Shown here: piece by piece, positions 8,052 through 17,544 of the stretch
Position numbering within the stretch: the stretch's first letter is position 1
How the letters are laid out: each line of letters begins with the position of its first letter
DNA from: JAYVYM01 sp046593925
GTDB taxonomy: Bacteria; Actinomycetota; Actinomycetes; Mycobacteriales; SCTD01
Length of the DNA: 26,232 nt
NCBI GenBank assembly: GCA_046593925.1
Contig: JBKJQN010000023.1
Coordinates: 1 to 26,232 of the forward strand
Direction of reading: 5' to 3'
Made by a program: the position numbers and the translations under genes
The notes under the pieces: model-generated
The model's database searches: none
What the model saw: the letters and a program-made list of their open reading frames with translations, nothing else
Told to the model about the DNA's origin: nothing

Positions 8052-8656
8052 GCGGTGGCAGCGGCTTGCCGCCGCACCTCGACGGCACGCTGCACGACCG
8101 TGATGGTGGTGACAACAGCCAGCAGCCAGAGCAGGCCGGTCAGCACCACGTCAGGGGCCCCGAGGCCGACCAGCAGGGTGCCGAGGAAGACCAGCGTGAG
8201 GCGCTCGGCGCGCTCGGCGATACCGACGTCACAGCGCAATCCGAGGCCCTCGGCCCGGGCTTTGGCGTACGACACCACGACGCCGGCGACCAGGCAGTAC
8301 AGCGCGACCGCCGCCAGCAGCCGGTCGTCGCCCCGGCCGGTGAACCACCAGGCGAGCGCGACGAAGACCGCGGCGTCGGCGACCCGGTCGCAGGTCGAGT
8401 CGAGCCAGGCCCCGAAGCGGCTGCTCGTGCCGCGCTCCCGGGCCATCGCGCCGTCCACTATGTCGGTGAGGACTGACAGGAATGCCACGACCGTGCCGAT
8501 CAGGAACATGCCGCGGGCCAGGAACACCAGGGCTCCGGCGCTGACCCCGACCGTGCCGGCCACGGTGACGGCGTCGGGACTCACCCCCGCCCGCAGCAGG
8601 CGCCCGGCCACCGGCTTGGCCACCCGGCCGATCGCCGGGCGGAGCACGTTGAGCAT
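8048..8656 (-). CDS. pgsA: Phosphatidylinositol phosphate synthase (CDP-alcohol phosphotransferase)
   Basis: Integral membrane enzyme that condenses CDP-diacylglycerol with inositol phosphate, the entry step to phosphatidylinositol in actinobacteria. The 202 residues hold the full CDP-alcohol phosphotransferase signature D65-x2-DG-x2-AR-x8-G-x3-D86-x3-D90, with several membrane helices around it. First gene of the four-gene PIM operon, with ATG at 8656 and a weak GGACGG element upstream. In most relatives a HIT gene precedes it directly; here a divergent gene and the inserted block do. The symbol follows mycobacterial usage. Confidence 0.93.
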   Translation of the reverse strand: MLNVLRPAIGRVAKPVAGRLLRAGVSPDAVTVAGTVGVSAGALVFLARGMFLIGTVVAFLSVLTDIVDGAMARERGTSSRFGAWLDSTCDRVADAAVFVALAWWFTGRGDDRLLAAVALYCLVAGVVVSYAKARAEGLGLRCDVGIAERAERLTLVFLGTLLVGLGAPDVVLTGLLWLLAVVTTITVVQRAVEVRRQAAATA

Positions 8657-8706
8657 CCAGGTCCGTCCGGTCGTGGGGCAGGTCGCCCGAGCCTACTGAG
8701 CGCCGG

Positions 8707-10182
8707 GTGCGGCAGGCTGGCTCCGTGGACGAGGGGCGCACGGTGGCGGTCGTGCTGCTCGGCGCACCGGACTCGGGCAAGACCACGCTCGTGCAGGCGC
8801 TGCTCGCCGCGGCCGGTGCTGCCGCCGCCGGGCCCGGCTGGCACCTTGCGCATGGCACCTACGACCTGCACGGTGTGCGGGTGGTCCTGCTCGACCCGCC
8901 CGGCGACCCGGACCTCGCGGGCGAGCTGCACTCGGCGCTGCGGGTCGCCGACGCCGCGTTGCTCGTCGTCTCCTCGGTGCAGGGCGTCGATGCGCGGACC
9001 GTCGCGCTGTGGGAGTCGCTGGAGCACCTGCCGAGGCTGGTCGTACTGAGTCAGCTGGACCGGCCGGGCGCGGACGCGGACGAAGCCGTTGCGGTGTGTC
9101 AGCGGGTGCTCGGGGAGGGGATCCTGCCGCTGCAGCTGCCGCTGCACGACGATGACGGCTCGGTCGGTGGCCTGCTGGACCTGCTGCACCTGCGGGTCAC
9201 AGAGGGTGCGCAGACCCGGGCCGCGGAGGCCGAGCACCTGCCCCTGGTGGCCACGCTGCGCGCCGAGCTGGTCGAGGCCGTCCTGACCGGCAGCGACGAC
9301 CAGGAGCTGTTCGAGGCTTACCTGGACGACCACGAGCCGGCCGCTGCCGTCCTCGACCGCGAGCTGGCTGGCGCGGTCGGCCGCGGTGACCTCCAGCCCG
9401 TGCTCGTTGCAGTACCGCGGCGCGGCGTCGGCCTGACCGACCTGCTGGAGCTCCTTGCCACCGCGCTGCCGTCCGGCCGGGCTCCGGTGCCCGCGGCCAC
9501 GGGGCCCGACGGAGAGCCGGTCGCGGACGGCCCGGTCGTCGCCGAGGTGATAGCGGCCGGTCTGCTGCGGGTCTGGTCGGGCTCCCTCGAGCCGGGCATG
9601 CGGCTGACGGTCGGTCGGCGGGTTCTCGCGTACGACGGCGCTCCCGCTGCGTCCGGCGCCCTGGTAGAGGTCGACCTCGGCGCCGCGCCCGGCGACGTGT
9701 TCACCGCGGCTCCGGGTGACGCGGTCGGGGGCGGGGTTCCCGGCGGGGGCGGGTCCATCCAGCTGTCGCCGTGGCCGATGCCCGCCGCGGCGTTCCCGGT
9801 CGGCGCCCAGGTGGACGCCGGCCTGGCAGACCGGGTCCGCACCGATCCGGTCGCCCGGCTCGAGACCGACCAGCGCACCGGACAGCTGCTGCTGTGGACG
9901 TACGGCCCAGGCCACGCCGAGGCGCTGCTTGGCGGTCTGCCGTCGGCGCCGGTCCGGGTCGCCGCAGGCAGCCGGCCGGTCGCCGTACGCATCTGCATCC
10001 CCGCCTGGGCCGAGCGCAGCGTGCGCAGCGACCTCGGCGCGCGCGGTGGCGAGGTCCTGGCGGTGACGGCTCACGAGCACGGCATCCTGCTCTCCGCCGA
10101 GCTGCCGCCCGCTGAGGCCGTCGGCTATGCCCTGGCGCTGGCCCGCGCCAGCGCGTACACGGGGACGTTGGAGCGCACCTGA
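8707..10182 (+). CDS. Shrunken EF-G-like translational GTPase without a recognisable domain IV
   Basis: The 491-residue frame reads as a reduced EF-G-like protein, while normal EF-G-like proteins have about 680–720 residues. The G1 loop is GAPDSGKTT (residues 19–27) and G3 is DPPG (63–66). Only about 38 residues separate G1 from G3, and the switch I RGITI-type motif is not seen. G4 is SQLD (115–118) instead of NKxD, so guanine specificity is doubtful. A domain II-like LRVWSGSLEPG, a domain III-like stretch and a domain V-like end (SAELPPAEAVGYALALARAS) can be followed, but nothing resembles domain IV, the tRNA mimic. The frame is intact with good codon bias, which argues against simple decay. 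GTG at 8725 with GGCAGG upstream is an alternative start. Function unknown. Confidence 0.7.
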   Translation: MRQAGSVDEGRTVAVVLLGAPDSGKTTLVQALLAAAGAAAAGPGWHLAHGTYDLHGVRVVLLDPPGDPDLAGELHSALRVADAALLVVSSVQGVDARTVALWESLEHLPRLVVLSQLDRPGADADEAVAVCQRVLGEGILPLQLPLHDDDGSVGGLLDLLHLRVTEGAQTRAAEAEHLPLVATLRAELVEAVLTGSDDQELFEAYLDDHEPAAAVLDRELAGAVGRGDLQPVLVAVPRRGVGLTDLLELLATALPSGRAPVPAATGPDGEPVADGPVVAEVIAAGLLRVWSGSLEPGMRLTVGRRVLAYDGAPAASGALVEVDLGAAPGDVFTAAPGDAVGGGVPGGGGSIQLSPWPMPAAAFPVGAQVDAGLADRVRTDPVARLETDQRTGQLLLWTYGPGHAEALLGGLPSAPVRVAAGSRPVAVRICIPAWAERSVRSDLGARGGEVLAVTAHEHGILLSAELPPAEAVGYALALARASAYTGTLERT

Positions 10183-10480
10183 CCGTCCGGCGACGTCCAC
10201 CAGACGCCTGCCCTGGTCTGCCGCCGCACCTGGTTGCCCTGCCGCCGCCACCCTGACCTGACCGCCGCCGCCCGACAGCGACCCCGGCCGGCCGCTATCA
10301 CCTCCTGCAACGCGGTCGGTCCGGATCGACTGCGGCCCCGGAACATGGGGTCGGGTGCTGAGCGGCCATCGTGGAGGTGGCCAGAACCTGTTGCCACAGC
10401 TCGCCAAGAACTCTTGCGGTCTGTCCACAATCCGTTGCCTGACAGGCGGTTCTGGCGGTGGTCGCCGGTAGGTTCGGGGT

Positions 10481-10990
10481 GTGCAGACCAGATTGACCGA
10501 CAGCCTGGAGGCGGCCGGGATGGCCGCCGTCGAGGTGTTGGCGGGTCAGGAGGCGGTGCTGAATGCCGCGCAGGTGCACCAGCTGTACGACGCCGCGCCA
10601 GGGATCCGCCACGCGCCGGGGCGAGCGCGGTGTGGAGCAGTTCCTGGTCATCAATGTCGCCGCGACGCTGCGGATCGGTCAGCTCGCCGCCCAGTCCCGG
10701 CTGTGCGACGCCGAGCGGCTCGTCCAGGACGTGCCGCGCACCCTGGCCGGACTGCAGGCCGACCGGCTGCTGGTCGGGCAGGCCAAGATCGCGCCGCACG
10801 AGACCCGGCAATGCGCCGAGCAGGTCGCCGCCGAGGTCGAGCGCCGGGTCCTGGCCGTGGCCGTGGCGACCTGCCCGGCTGCATCGGCAGCCGGCTGCGT
10901 CAGCGGGTCAAAGCAGCGACGCTGGCGGTCGAGGCCGAGCTCGACGCGACCGTCACCGCCGAACGCGAACGGTCCGCGCACCAGGCCCGT
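10481..10990 (+). pseudogene. DUF222/13E12-type remnant with two frameshifts and no HNH domain
   Basis: Three segments in two plus-strand frames can be joined into a DUF222 protein. The first, from GTG 10481, reads LTDSLEAAGMAAVEVLAGQEA. The second, from about 10600 to 10868, reads VEQFLVINVAATLRIGQLA and RLVQDVPRTLAGLQADRLL, both typical of the family. The third, back in the first frame from about 10868, reads GSRLRQRVKAATLAVEAELDA. The C-terminal HNH nuclease domain of 13E12-type proteins is not visible, and the sequence degenerates towards the end of the next gene. Such genes are repeated in many actinobacterial genomes and often decay. Confidence 0.75.
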
Positions 10991-11110
10991 CCCGGCACGC
11001 CGGACACCCCCACCCCGGCTGCCCGCCACCCCACCGCCGTCGCCAACGCTTTCACCCGACACCGGGACACCGATGCACGGCCCGCCGGGCCACCCGGACC
11101 CAAGGACGCA

Positions 11111-12360
<1,250 letters not shown>

Positions 12361-12361
<1 letters not shown>

Positions 12362-13508
12362 CAGCGCTGCCCAGGCGTGGCACAGGTACGGGCGAGGTCG
12401 CCGGAGGTGGGACGCGGCACGGTGCCACCCGGCGGCGGCGCGACGCCCTGCCCGACCCAGCGATCCAGCGCATCGAGCGCGCGGTAGTAGCCGGGCAGGA
12501 TCGGCCGCGTCACGTCGGGGAACACGTCCGCGAGCTGGTCGACGTGGTTACCGGCCTCGATGACGTAGCACCGGTGCAGCGCGCCACCACCAGCCTGGTC
12601 GACCATCCGGTTGTACACGTGCCTGTCCTTTGCGATCGGCAGCAAGGCGTCCAGTGTGCCGTGCAGCGTGAGCATCGCCCTACCGATGCGTCCCGTCAGC
12701 GAAACCCGCCGAACGGCGTCTCTGACCGCCGTGGGCCGGCTGGCGTAGTCGTACAGCGTGTCGCACCCGGGACCGGTCCGGCAGAACGGGACACCGGCCT
12801 TCAGCGACCCGTCGTACGTCGGGTCAAACTCCTCGCGGTAGGCGCGCTGAGTGAGATCCCAGTACCCGGCGTAGTGCTGCTTCCACAGCGGCTCGGAGCC
12901 GGGGGCAAGACCGGCGGCGATGATCGCGTCATGGTCGGCCGGGCTGGTCTCGGCGGCCGGGTAGTGCTGCAGCGCCGTCGGCAGGTACGTGAACAGGTTG
13001 GTCTGCGGGGTGAACAGGGTGCTCGCCCAGTCGACACCGCCGTCGTCAAGCTCCGGGTGGTGCTCGAGCGCCCACCGCGTGAGGTAGCCGCCGTTGCTGA
13101 TGCCCCTCATATACGTCCGTCGGGGCGAACTGCCGCAGACCTGCCCGACGGTCGCGTTAGCAGCCCTGGTCGGCTGCGTCACCCGCTCGTGCCACGCAAG
13201 CAGCGCGTCGCCGGGACGCGTACGCACCGGCCCGCCGTCGACCTGCATACCCGGGGTCGGCGGCTGGGCCGCGGTCCGGATCGACGTGAGCGTGGCCCAG
13301 TCGCTCGAGTCGGTGTTGCCGATGGCGACCAGCCCGGGGGTGGTCAGGTCGGTCAGGCACGCGGTCGGGTCCTGCTGACCGGCGCCGGGCACCACGACGG
13401 TCGTGGCCCGAGGGCAGTGTGTCGCCGCCGACGCCGGCAGGGCCGGCCCCCTGAGAGGGCAGCACCGGCCGTGAGCACGCGTAGCGGGACGACGGTGCGG
13501 ATGCGCAG
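12361..13508 (-). CDS. Secreted alpha/beta hydrolase (esterase-like) with a disrupted N-terminus
   Basis: The well-defined part (from about 13440 down) shows TTVVVPGAGQQD, the nucleophile elbow GISNGGY (Ser codon near 13097), a likely acid in LHGTLDALLPI and a likely His in EAGNHVDQL, all in the order of a serine esterase. The substrate is not clear; poly-hydroxyalkanoate depolymerase-like or other carboxyl-ester hydrolases are possible. The signal peptide seems to lie in another frame: after a perfect AAGGAGG, a CTG codon at 13508 opens MRIRTVVPLRVLTAGAALS-like sequence. Adding one G to the run of five at 13447–13451 joins it to PALPASAATHC with an ASA cleavage site. The longest in-frame start, 13569, gives an implausible leader. 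It is coupled to the transglycosylase gene by TGATG. Confidence 0.72.
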
Positions 13509-13672
13509 GTGGACCTCCTTGTCGTGTTGATCCCTGCTGGTTCGACGTCAGCAGCGCCGCCTCCTGCACGGCGCGGGCACCGGCCGGCCGGGATCGCGTC
13601 GCTGGTGCCCGCGGTCACGGTCACCGCACCGGTACTGCCGTCCAGGCGCAGGACCCGGCTGACCCCGGTCCC

Positions 13673-13734
13673 GGTGGACTGCAGCCGGCCGGGGTGGACT
13701 GCAGGCCGGCCGGGGTGGACTGCAGGCCGGCCGG
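13673..13734. repeat. Three tandem ~21-bp repeats, one copy a base short
   Basis: Copies at 13673–13692 (20 bp), 13693–13713 and 13714–13734 (21 bp each) share GGTGGACTGCAG…CCGGCCGG. The 21-bp copies are identical and keep a minus-strand frame open (repeat peptide PAGLQST). The 20-bp copy lacks one G and shifts that frame. Confidence 0.9.
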
Positions 13735-13934
13735 GCTCACCAGCGGCCGCCCTGTCGACAGGCCGACGAGTGCGCTGCTCAACTCGGCCGCGAGGTCGAC
13801 CTGGCGTACCGAGCTCGTGCCCTGGACGCGGACCCAGCGCACGCTGCCCTCAACGGCGAGCGTGCGCGGGCATTCGGCTGCGCCCTCGTGGCGGGCCCGC
13901 CGCCCCCGGCTCCAGGACATCGTGTGCGTGATCA

Positions 13935-13977
13935 AGAGGTGAAGCACCCAAAGTCAGGCCGCTCCGCGTTCACCTCT
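13935..13977. repeat. Inverted repeat, 9-bp perfect arms
   Basis: AGAGGTGAA at 13935–13943 and TTCACCTCT at 13969–13977 are exact reverse complements with a 25-base spacer. No gene stop lies close enough to make it an obvious terminator. Confidence 0.6.
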
Positions 13978-13996
13978 GGCACTCGTGCAACCCCTG

Positions 13997-14044
13997 GGCG
14001 GACTTCGTGTGCCGGGACCAGGAGGCTGACACACGAACTTCGCC
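13997..14044. repeat. Inverted repeat, 15-bp arms with two mismatches
   Basis: GGCGGACTTCGTGTG at 13997–14011 pairs with CACACGAACTTCGCC at 14030–14044 at 13 of 15 positions around an 18-base loop. It lies about 155 bp beyond the HIT stop and could be a processing or stop site for the thrS–HIT transcript, but it has no T-tract. Confidence 0.6.
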
Positions 14045-14198
14045 GTCAGCTGCGACGCCCGTCATAGCGGCGCTGAGCTGGGAGCGGCACGCTGCCGGCC
14101 GCGACGTAGAGCGAGCCGTCGCAGCCGACCGTCCTCAGCGTCGGCCAGCAACACGTCGCCGTCCGGCTCGACCGGCCGGCTTGAGGCCACGGACGGGC

Positions 14199-14762
14199 TC
14201 AGAGCTCCGACCAGGCCTGCGCCAGCAACGCACGGGTGTCGGAGAGCAGCTGCGGCAGCACCCTGGTACCGCCGACGACGGGCATGAAGTTGGTGTCGCC
14301 TCCCCACCGGGGGACGACGTGCTGGTGCAGATGCGCGGCGATGCCGGCCCCTCCGACAACGCCGAGGTTCATGCCGACATTGAAGCCCTGCGCGCCGGTG
14401 GCGTGCCGCAGGGCCTGCAGGGCGTGCTGCGTCATCGAGGCGATCTCGGCAGTCTCCTCGCCGGTGAGTTCGTCATAGCCGGCCACATGGCGGTACGGCA
14501 CGAGCATCACGTGGCCGGGGTTGTACGGGTAGAGGTTCAGCACGGCGTACGCCGAGCGGCCGCGCGCGACGATCAGCCCATCCTCGTCGGACAGGGCTGG
14601 GATCTCGCAGAACGGGCAGCCGTCACCGCGCGGCTTCCCCTCCCCACGGATGTACGCCATCCGGTGCGGGGTCCAGAGCCGGGCAAAGGCGTCCGGCAGC
14701 CCGGCACCGAGCTGGGGGTCGTTGCCCTGCGACCCGCCCTTCGACAACGGACCGCTGCTCAT
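14199..14762 (-). CDS. HIT-family nucleotide hydrolase/phosphorylase
   Basis: A histidine-triad protein like mycobacterial Rv2613c, an Ap4A phosphorylase; activity here is inferred from that. The 187 residues carry a CPFC pair (C49, C52) and the triad HLHQHVVPRW with H144, H146 and H148. The ATG at 14762 starts 13 bases after the thrS stop, so the two are co-transcribed; no clear Shine-Dalgarno is seen. In relatives pgsA follows at once, while here about 5.5 kb of other sequence intervenes. Confidence 0.93.
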   Translation of the reverse strand: MSSGPLSKGGSQGNDPQLGAGLPDAFARLWTPHRMAYIRGEGKPRGDGCPFCEIPALSDEDGLIVARGRSAYAVLNLYPYNPGHVMLVPYRHVAGYDELTGEETAEIASMTQHALQALRHATGAQGFNVGMNLGVVGGAGIAAHLHQHVVPRWGGDTNFMPVVGGTRVLPQLLSDTRALLAQAWSEL

Positions 14763-14775
14763 CGCGGCGCCCGCA

Positions 14776-16740
14776 TCATGCCCGCTCGCGGATCGCGGTG
14801 ACGATGCGCTCGACGGCCGCGTCGACCGGCACGCCGTTGTCCTGGCTGCCGTCGCGCAGCCGGAAGCTCACCGCGCCCTTGCCGACGTCGTCGTCCCCGG
14901 CCAGCAGCATGAAGGGCACCTTCTGCTTCTGCGCGGTACGGATCTTCTTCTGCATGCGCTCGTCCGAGGTGTCGACCTCCACGCGTACGCCCCGGGCCCG
15001 CAGCGTCGCCGCGACATCTGCCAGGTAGCCGTCATGCTCGTTGGTGATCGGGATGCCGACGACCTGCACCGGCGCCAGCCAGGCCGGGAACGCCCCCGCG
15101 TAGTGCTCGAGCAGCACGGCGAAGAAGCGCTCGATGGACCCGAACAGCGCCCGGTGGATCATGACGGGCTGTTGCCGGCTGCCGTCGGCGGCCTGGTACT
15201 GCAGGCCGAACCGATCGGGCAGGTTGAAGTCGAGCTGGATCGTCGACATCTGCCAGGTCCGGCCGATGGCGTCGCGGGCCTGCACGCTGATCTTGGGACC
15301 GTAGAACGCGGCGCCGCCCGGGTCGGGCACCAGCTCGAGCCCGCTGGCCGCCGCGACCTCCGCCAGCGTGCGGGTCGCCTCCTCCCACAGCTCATCCGAC
15401 CCCACGTACTTCACCGGGTCCTTGGTGGACAGCTCCAGGTAGAAGTCGTCGAGGCCGTAGTCGCGCAGCAGGTCGAGGACGAAACGCAGCAGCAAGGTCA
15501 GCTCTCCCGGCAGCTGCTCACGGGTGCAGTAGATGTGCGCGTCGTCCTGGGTGAAGCCGCGCGCCCGGGTCATCCCGTGCACGACACCGGACTTTTCGTA
15601 GCGGTAGACCGTCCCGAACTCGAACAGCCGTAGCGGCAGCTCGCGGTAGGACCGGCCCCGTGCCCCGAAGATGAGGTTGTGCATCGGGCAGTTCATCGGC
15701 TTGAGGTAGTAGTCCTGCCCCGGGCCGTCCTCGGCGTCGAGGTGCATCGGGGGGTACATGCCCTCCGCGTACCACTGCAGGTGCCCGCTGGTCTCGAACA
15801 GCTGGCTCTTGGTGATGTGCGGGGTGTTGACGAAGGAGTAGCCGGCCTCCTCGTGCCGGGCCCGGGAGTAGTCCTCCATGACCCGCCGGACCACCCCGCC
15901 CTTCGGGTGGAAGATCGGCAGACCGCTGCCGATCTCCTCCGGGAAGCTGAACAGGTCCAGCTCGGCGCCGAGCCGCCGGTGGTCACGCTTCTCGGCCTCC
16001 GCCAGCATGGTCAGGTGCGCCTTGAGCGCCTCCTTGGACTCCCAGGCGGTGCCGTAGATGCGCTGCAGCTGGGGATTGGCCTGGTCGCCGCGCCAGTACG
16101 CGGCCGCGGTGCGCATCAGCCGGAACGCCGGGATGTCACGGGTCGTCGGCAGGTGCGGCCCGCGGCACAGGTCCTTCCAGGCCACCTCGTCGCCGCGCAG
16201 GTTGTCGTACATGGTGAGCTCGCCGGAGCCGACCTCGACGGTCGCCTCCTCGGTGGCCGCCCCCTTCAGCCCGACGAGCTCGAGCTTGAAGGGCTCGTCA
16301 GCCAGCTCGAGCCGCGCACCGGCCTCGCTGACCACCCGGCGGGAGAACCGCTGCCGCTGCCGGACGATGTCGTTCATCTTCTTCTCGAGAACCACCAGGT
16401 CGTCGGTGGTGAACGGCCGTTCGGGCAGGAAGTCGTAGTAGAAGCCGTCGCGCACCGGCGGGCCGATGCCGAGCCGGGTGCCCGGGAACAGCTCCTGCAC
16501 GGCCTGCGCGAGCACGTGCGCCGCGGAGTGCCGCAGCACCGCGCGGCCCTGGTCACTGGCGTACGGCACGGCCTCGACGTTTGCGCCGACAGCCACGACG
16601 TGCGCCAGGTCAACGAGCTCCCCGCCGACGAGCGCCACCGCCGAATCGGTGACACCGGCTGCCCTGAGCAGCTCGCCGGCCGTCTGTCCCGCCTGCTCAG
16701 GGCCGACGACGAGAGCGGAAGTCAGGAGGTCGGCAGGCAT
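14776..16740 (-). CDS. thrS: Threonyl-tRNA synthetase
   Basis: Class II synthetase charging tRNA-Thr. The 654 residues contain a divergent N-terminal TGS domain, an editing domain with HSAAH (71–75) and CRGPHLPTT, the catalytic core with the zinc ligands (Cys in MNCPMH, His in DDAHIYC, His in IHRALFG), motif 2 (LFEFGTVYRYE), motif 3 (GSIERFFAVLLEHYAG) and a C-terminal anticodon-binding domain. The ATG at 16740 follows a modest GGGGG. The 5' gap is only about 110 bp and shows no T-box. Confidence 0.98.
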   Translation of the reverse strand: MPADLLTSALVVGPEQAGQTAGELLRAAGVTDSAVALVGGELVDLAHVVAVGANVEAVPYASDQGRAVLRHSAAHVLAQAVQELFPGTRLGIGPPVRDGFYYDFLPERPFTTDDLVVLEKKMNDIVRQRQRFSRRVVSEAGARLELADEPFKLELVGLKGAATEEATVEVGSGELTMYDNLRGDEVAWKDLCRGPHLPTTRDIPAFRLMRTAAAYWRGDQANPQLQRIYGTAWESKEALKAHLTMLAEAEKRDHRRLGAELDLFSFPEEIGSGLPIFHPKGGVVRRVMEDYSRARHEEAGYSFVNTPHITKSQLFETSGHLQWYAEGMYPPMHLDAEDGPGQDYYLKPMNCPMHNLIFGARGRSYRELPLRLFEFGTVYRYEKSGVVHGMTRARGFTQDDAHIYCTREQLPGELTLLLRFVLDLLRDYGLDDFYLELSTKDPVKYVGSDELWEEATRTLAEVAAASGLELVPDPGGAAFYGPKISVQARDAIGRTWQMSTIQLDFNLPDRFGLQYQAADGSRQQPVMIHRALFGSIERFFAVLLEHYAGAFPAWLAPVQVVGIPITNEHDGYLADVAATLRARGVRVEVDTSDERMQKKIRTAQKQKVPFMLLAGDDDVGKGAVSFRLRDGSQDNGVPVDAAVERIVTAIRERA

Positions 16741-16797
16741 GCCCCCAGCCTATCGAGCCGGCCCACCGAGAAAGCCCTGCCCGATCCCTTCACGACG

Positions 16798-16834
16798 ACG
16801 GGCCGACCCGCTGGAACACAGCGGACCGGCCCGT
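16798..16834 (-). terminator. Strong hairpin after the OsmC gene
   Basis: 16-bp arms (16798–16813 and 16819–16834) pair except at two adjacent positions around the loop GAACA. It sits 20 bp past the osmC stop and before thrS. It lacks a T-run, as is common for high-GC actinobacterial terminators. Confidence 0.6.
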
Positions 16835-16853
16835 CGGTACAGCGTGGGACGGA

Positions 16854-17294
16854 CTACGCGAGCGAGGCGTCCAGCGTGATGTCCACACCGGTCAGCGCCT
16901 TGGAAACAGGGCAGCTGGCCTTGGCGGCCTCGGCGGCCTTGACAAAGCCGGCCTCGTCCAGTCCCTCGACCTCGCCGACGACCTTGAGCGCGATGCCGGT
17001 CAGCATGAAGCCGCCGTTGGCCTTGTCCGGGCCGAGCGAGACGTCGGCAGTGACCTCGAGGCTCTGCGGGGTACCGCCGGCCTCGGCGATCAGGGCGGAG
17101 AACTGCATCGCGAAGCAGGAGGAGTGCGCCGCCGCGATGAGCTCCTCCGGACTGGTGGTGCCGCCCGCGTCGTCAGCGGCGCGCTTGGGGAAGGAGACGT
17201 CGTACGTCCCCACGTTGCTGCTGGTCAGCTCGACCTGGCCGGAGCCGGTTTCCAGGCCGCCGTTCCAGGCGGTGCGTGCGGTACGAGTGGGCAT
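16854..17294 (-). CDS. OsmC/Ohr-family peroxiredoxin
   Basis: Thiol-dependent reduction of organic hydroperoxides. With the ATG at 17294 the protein has 146 residues, the family length; GAGGAG lies five bases upstream, so the longer frame to 17372 is rejected. The two redox cysteines are C60 (AAHSSCFAMQ) and C128 (KASCPVSKAL). The overall pattern (TSPEELIAAAHSSCFAM, ASCPVSKAL) favours the OsmC branch over Ohr. It stands alone between tRNA-Val and thrS, with the hairpin above after its stop. Confidence 0.93.
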   Translation of the reverse strand: MPTRTARTAWNGGLETGSGQVELTSSNVGTYDVSFPKRAADDAGGTTSPEELIAAAHSSCFAMQFSALIAEAGGTPQSLEVTADVSLGPDKANGGFMLTGIALKVVGEVEGLDEAGFVKAAEAAKASCPVSKALTGVDITLDASLA

Positions 17295-17408
17295 ACGAAC
17301 TCCTCGGATCAGGGGGATACGTGATCGGGCCAAGCGTCCCTGCGCCGTCGGCATTCCGGAACCGGTGCCCATACGGCGACGGCCCTGGCGGCTGCGGGGC
17401 AGGGGGGT

Positions 17409-17481
17409 GGGCGTAGCAGGACTCGAACCTGCGACCTCACGCGTGTGAAGCGTGCGCTCTAACCAACTGAGCTATACGCCC
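17409..17481 (-). tRNA. tRNA-Val (anticodon CAC)
   Basis: On the minus strand a complete 73-nt cloverleaf: acceptor GGGCGTA pairs with TACGCCC, D-arm AGCTCAGTTGGTTAGAGC, anticodon loop TTCACAC reading CAC, T-arm GCAGG-TTCGAGT-CCTGC. The CCA is not encoded. Confidence 0.97.
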
Positions 17482-17544
17482 CCGGGCGGCGGCGACACTA
17501 CCGCAGCGCCGCGGACCCGCTGTCGGTGCTCCACGGAGGCGGGC

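Larger units (their letters stand above)
13509..14198. other. Non-coding or decayed region with repeats between the hydrolase and HIT genes
   Basis: About 690 bp without an intact gene. Minus-strand frames between 13947 and 13530 look partly coding (LAVEGSVRWVRV, VDLAAELSSALVGLSTG, then VLRLDGSTGAVTVTAG in a second frame) but match no family I know. A further fragment below the HIT stop (about 14050–14190) reads SLYVAAGSVPLPAQRRYDG after a likely frame change. Two inverted repeats and a three-copy tandem repeat lie here. I read it as remnants of one or two lost genes. Confidence 0.45.

Noticed and set aside
8581..10428. 615-codon minus-strand frame opposite the EF-G-like gene
   Set aside because: The plus-strand product has recognisable GTPase motifs; the antisense product is Arg/Gly/Gln-rich low complexity.
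16741..16853. T-box riboswitch before thrS
   Set aside because: The gap is only about 110 bp and lacks a T-box sequence or specifier-loop structure; the hairpin is better read as the osmC terminator.
15679..17448. 589-codon plus-strand frame opposite thrS and the OsmC gene
   Set aside because: It is antisense to unmistakable coding genes and also runs into the tRNA-Val gene.
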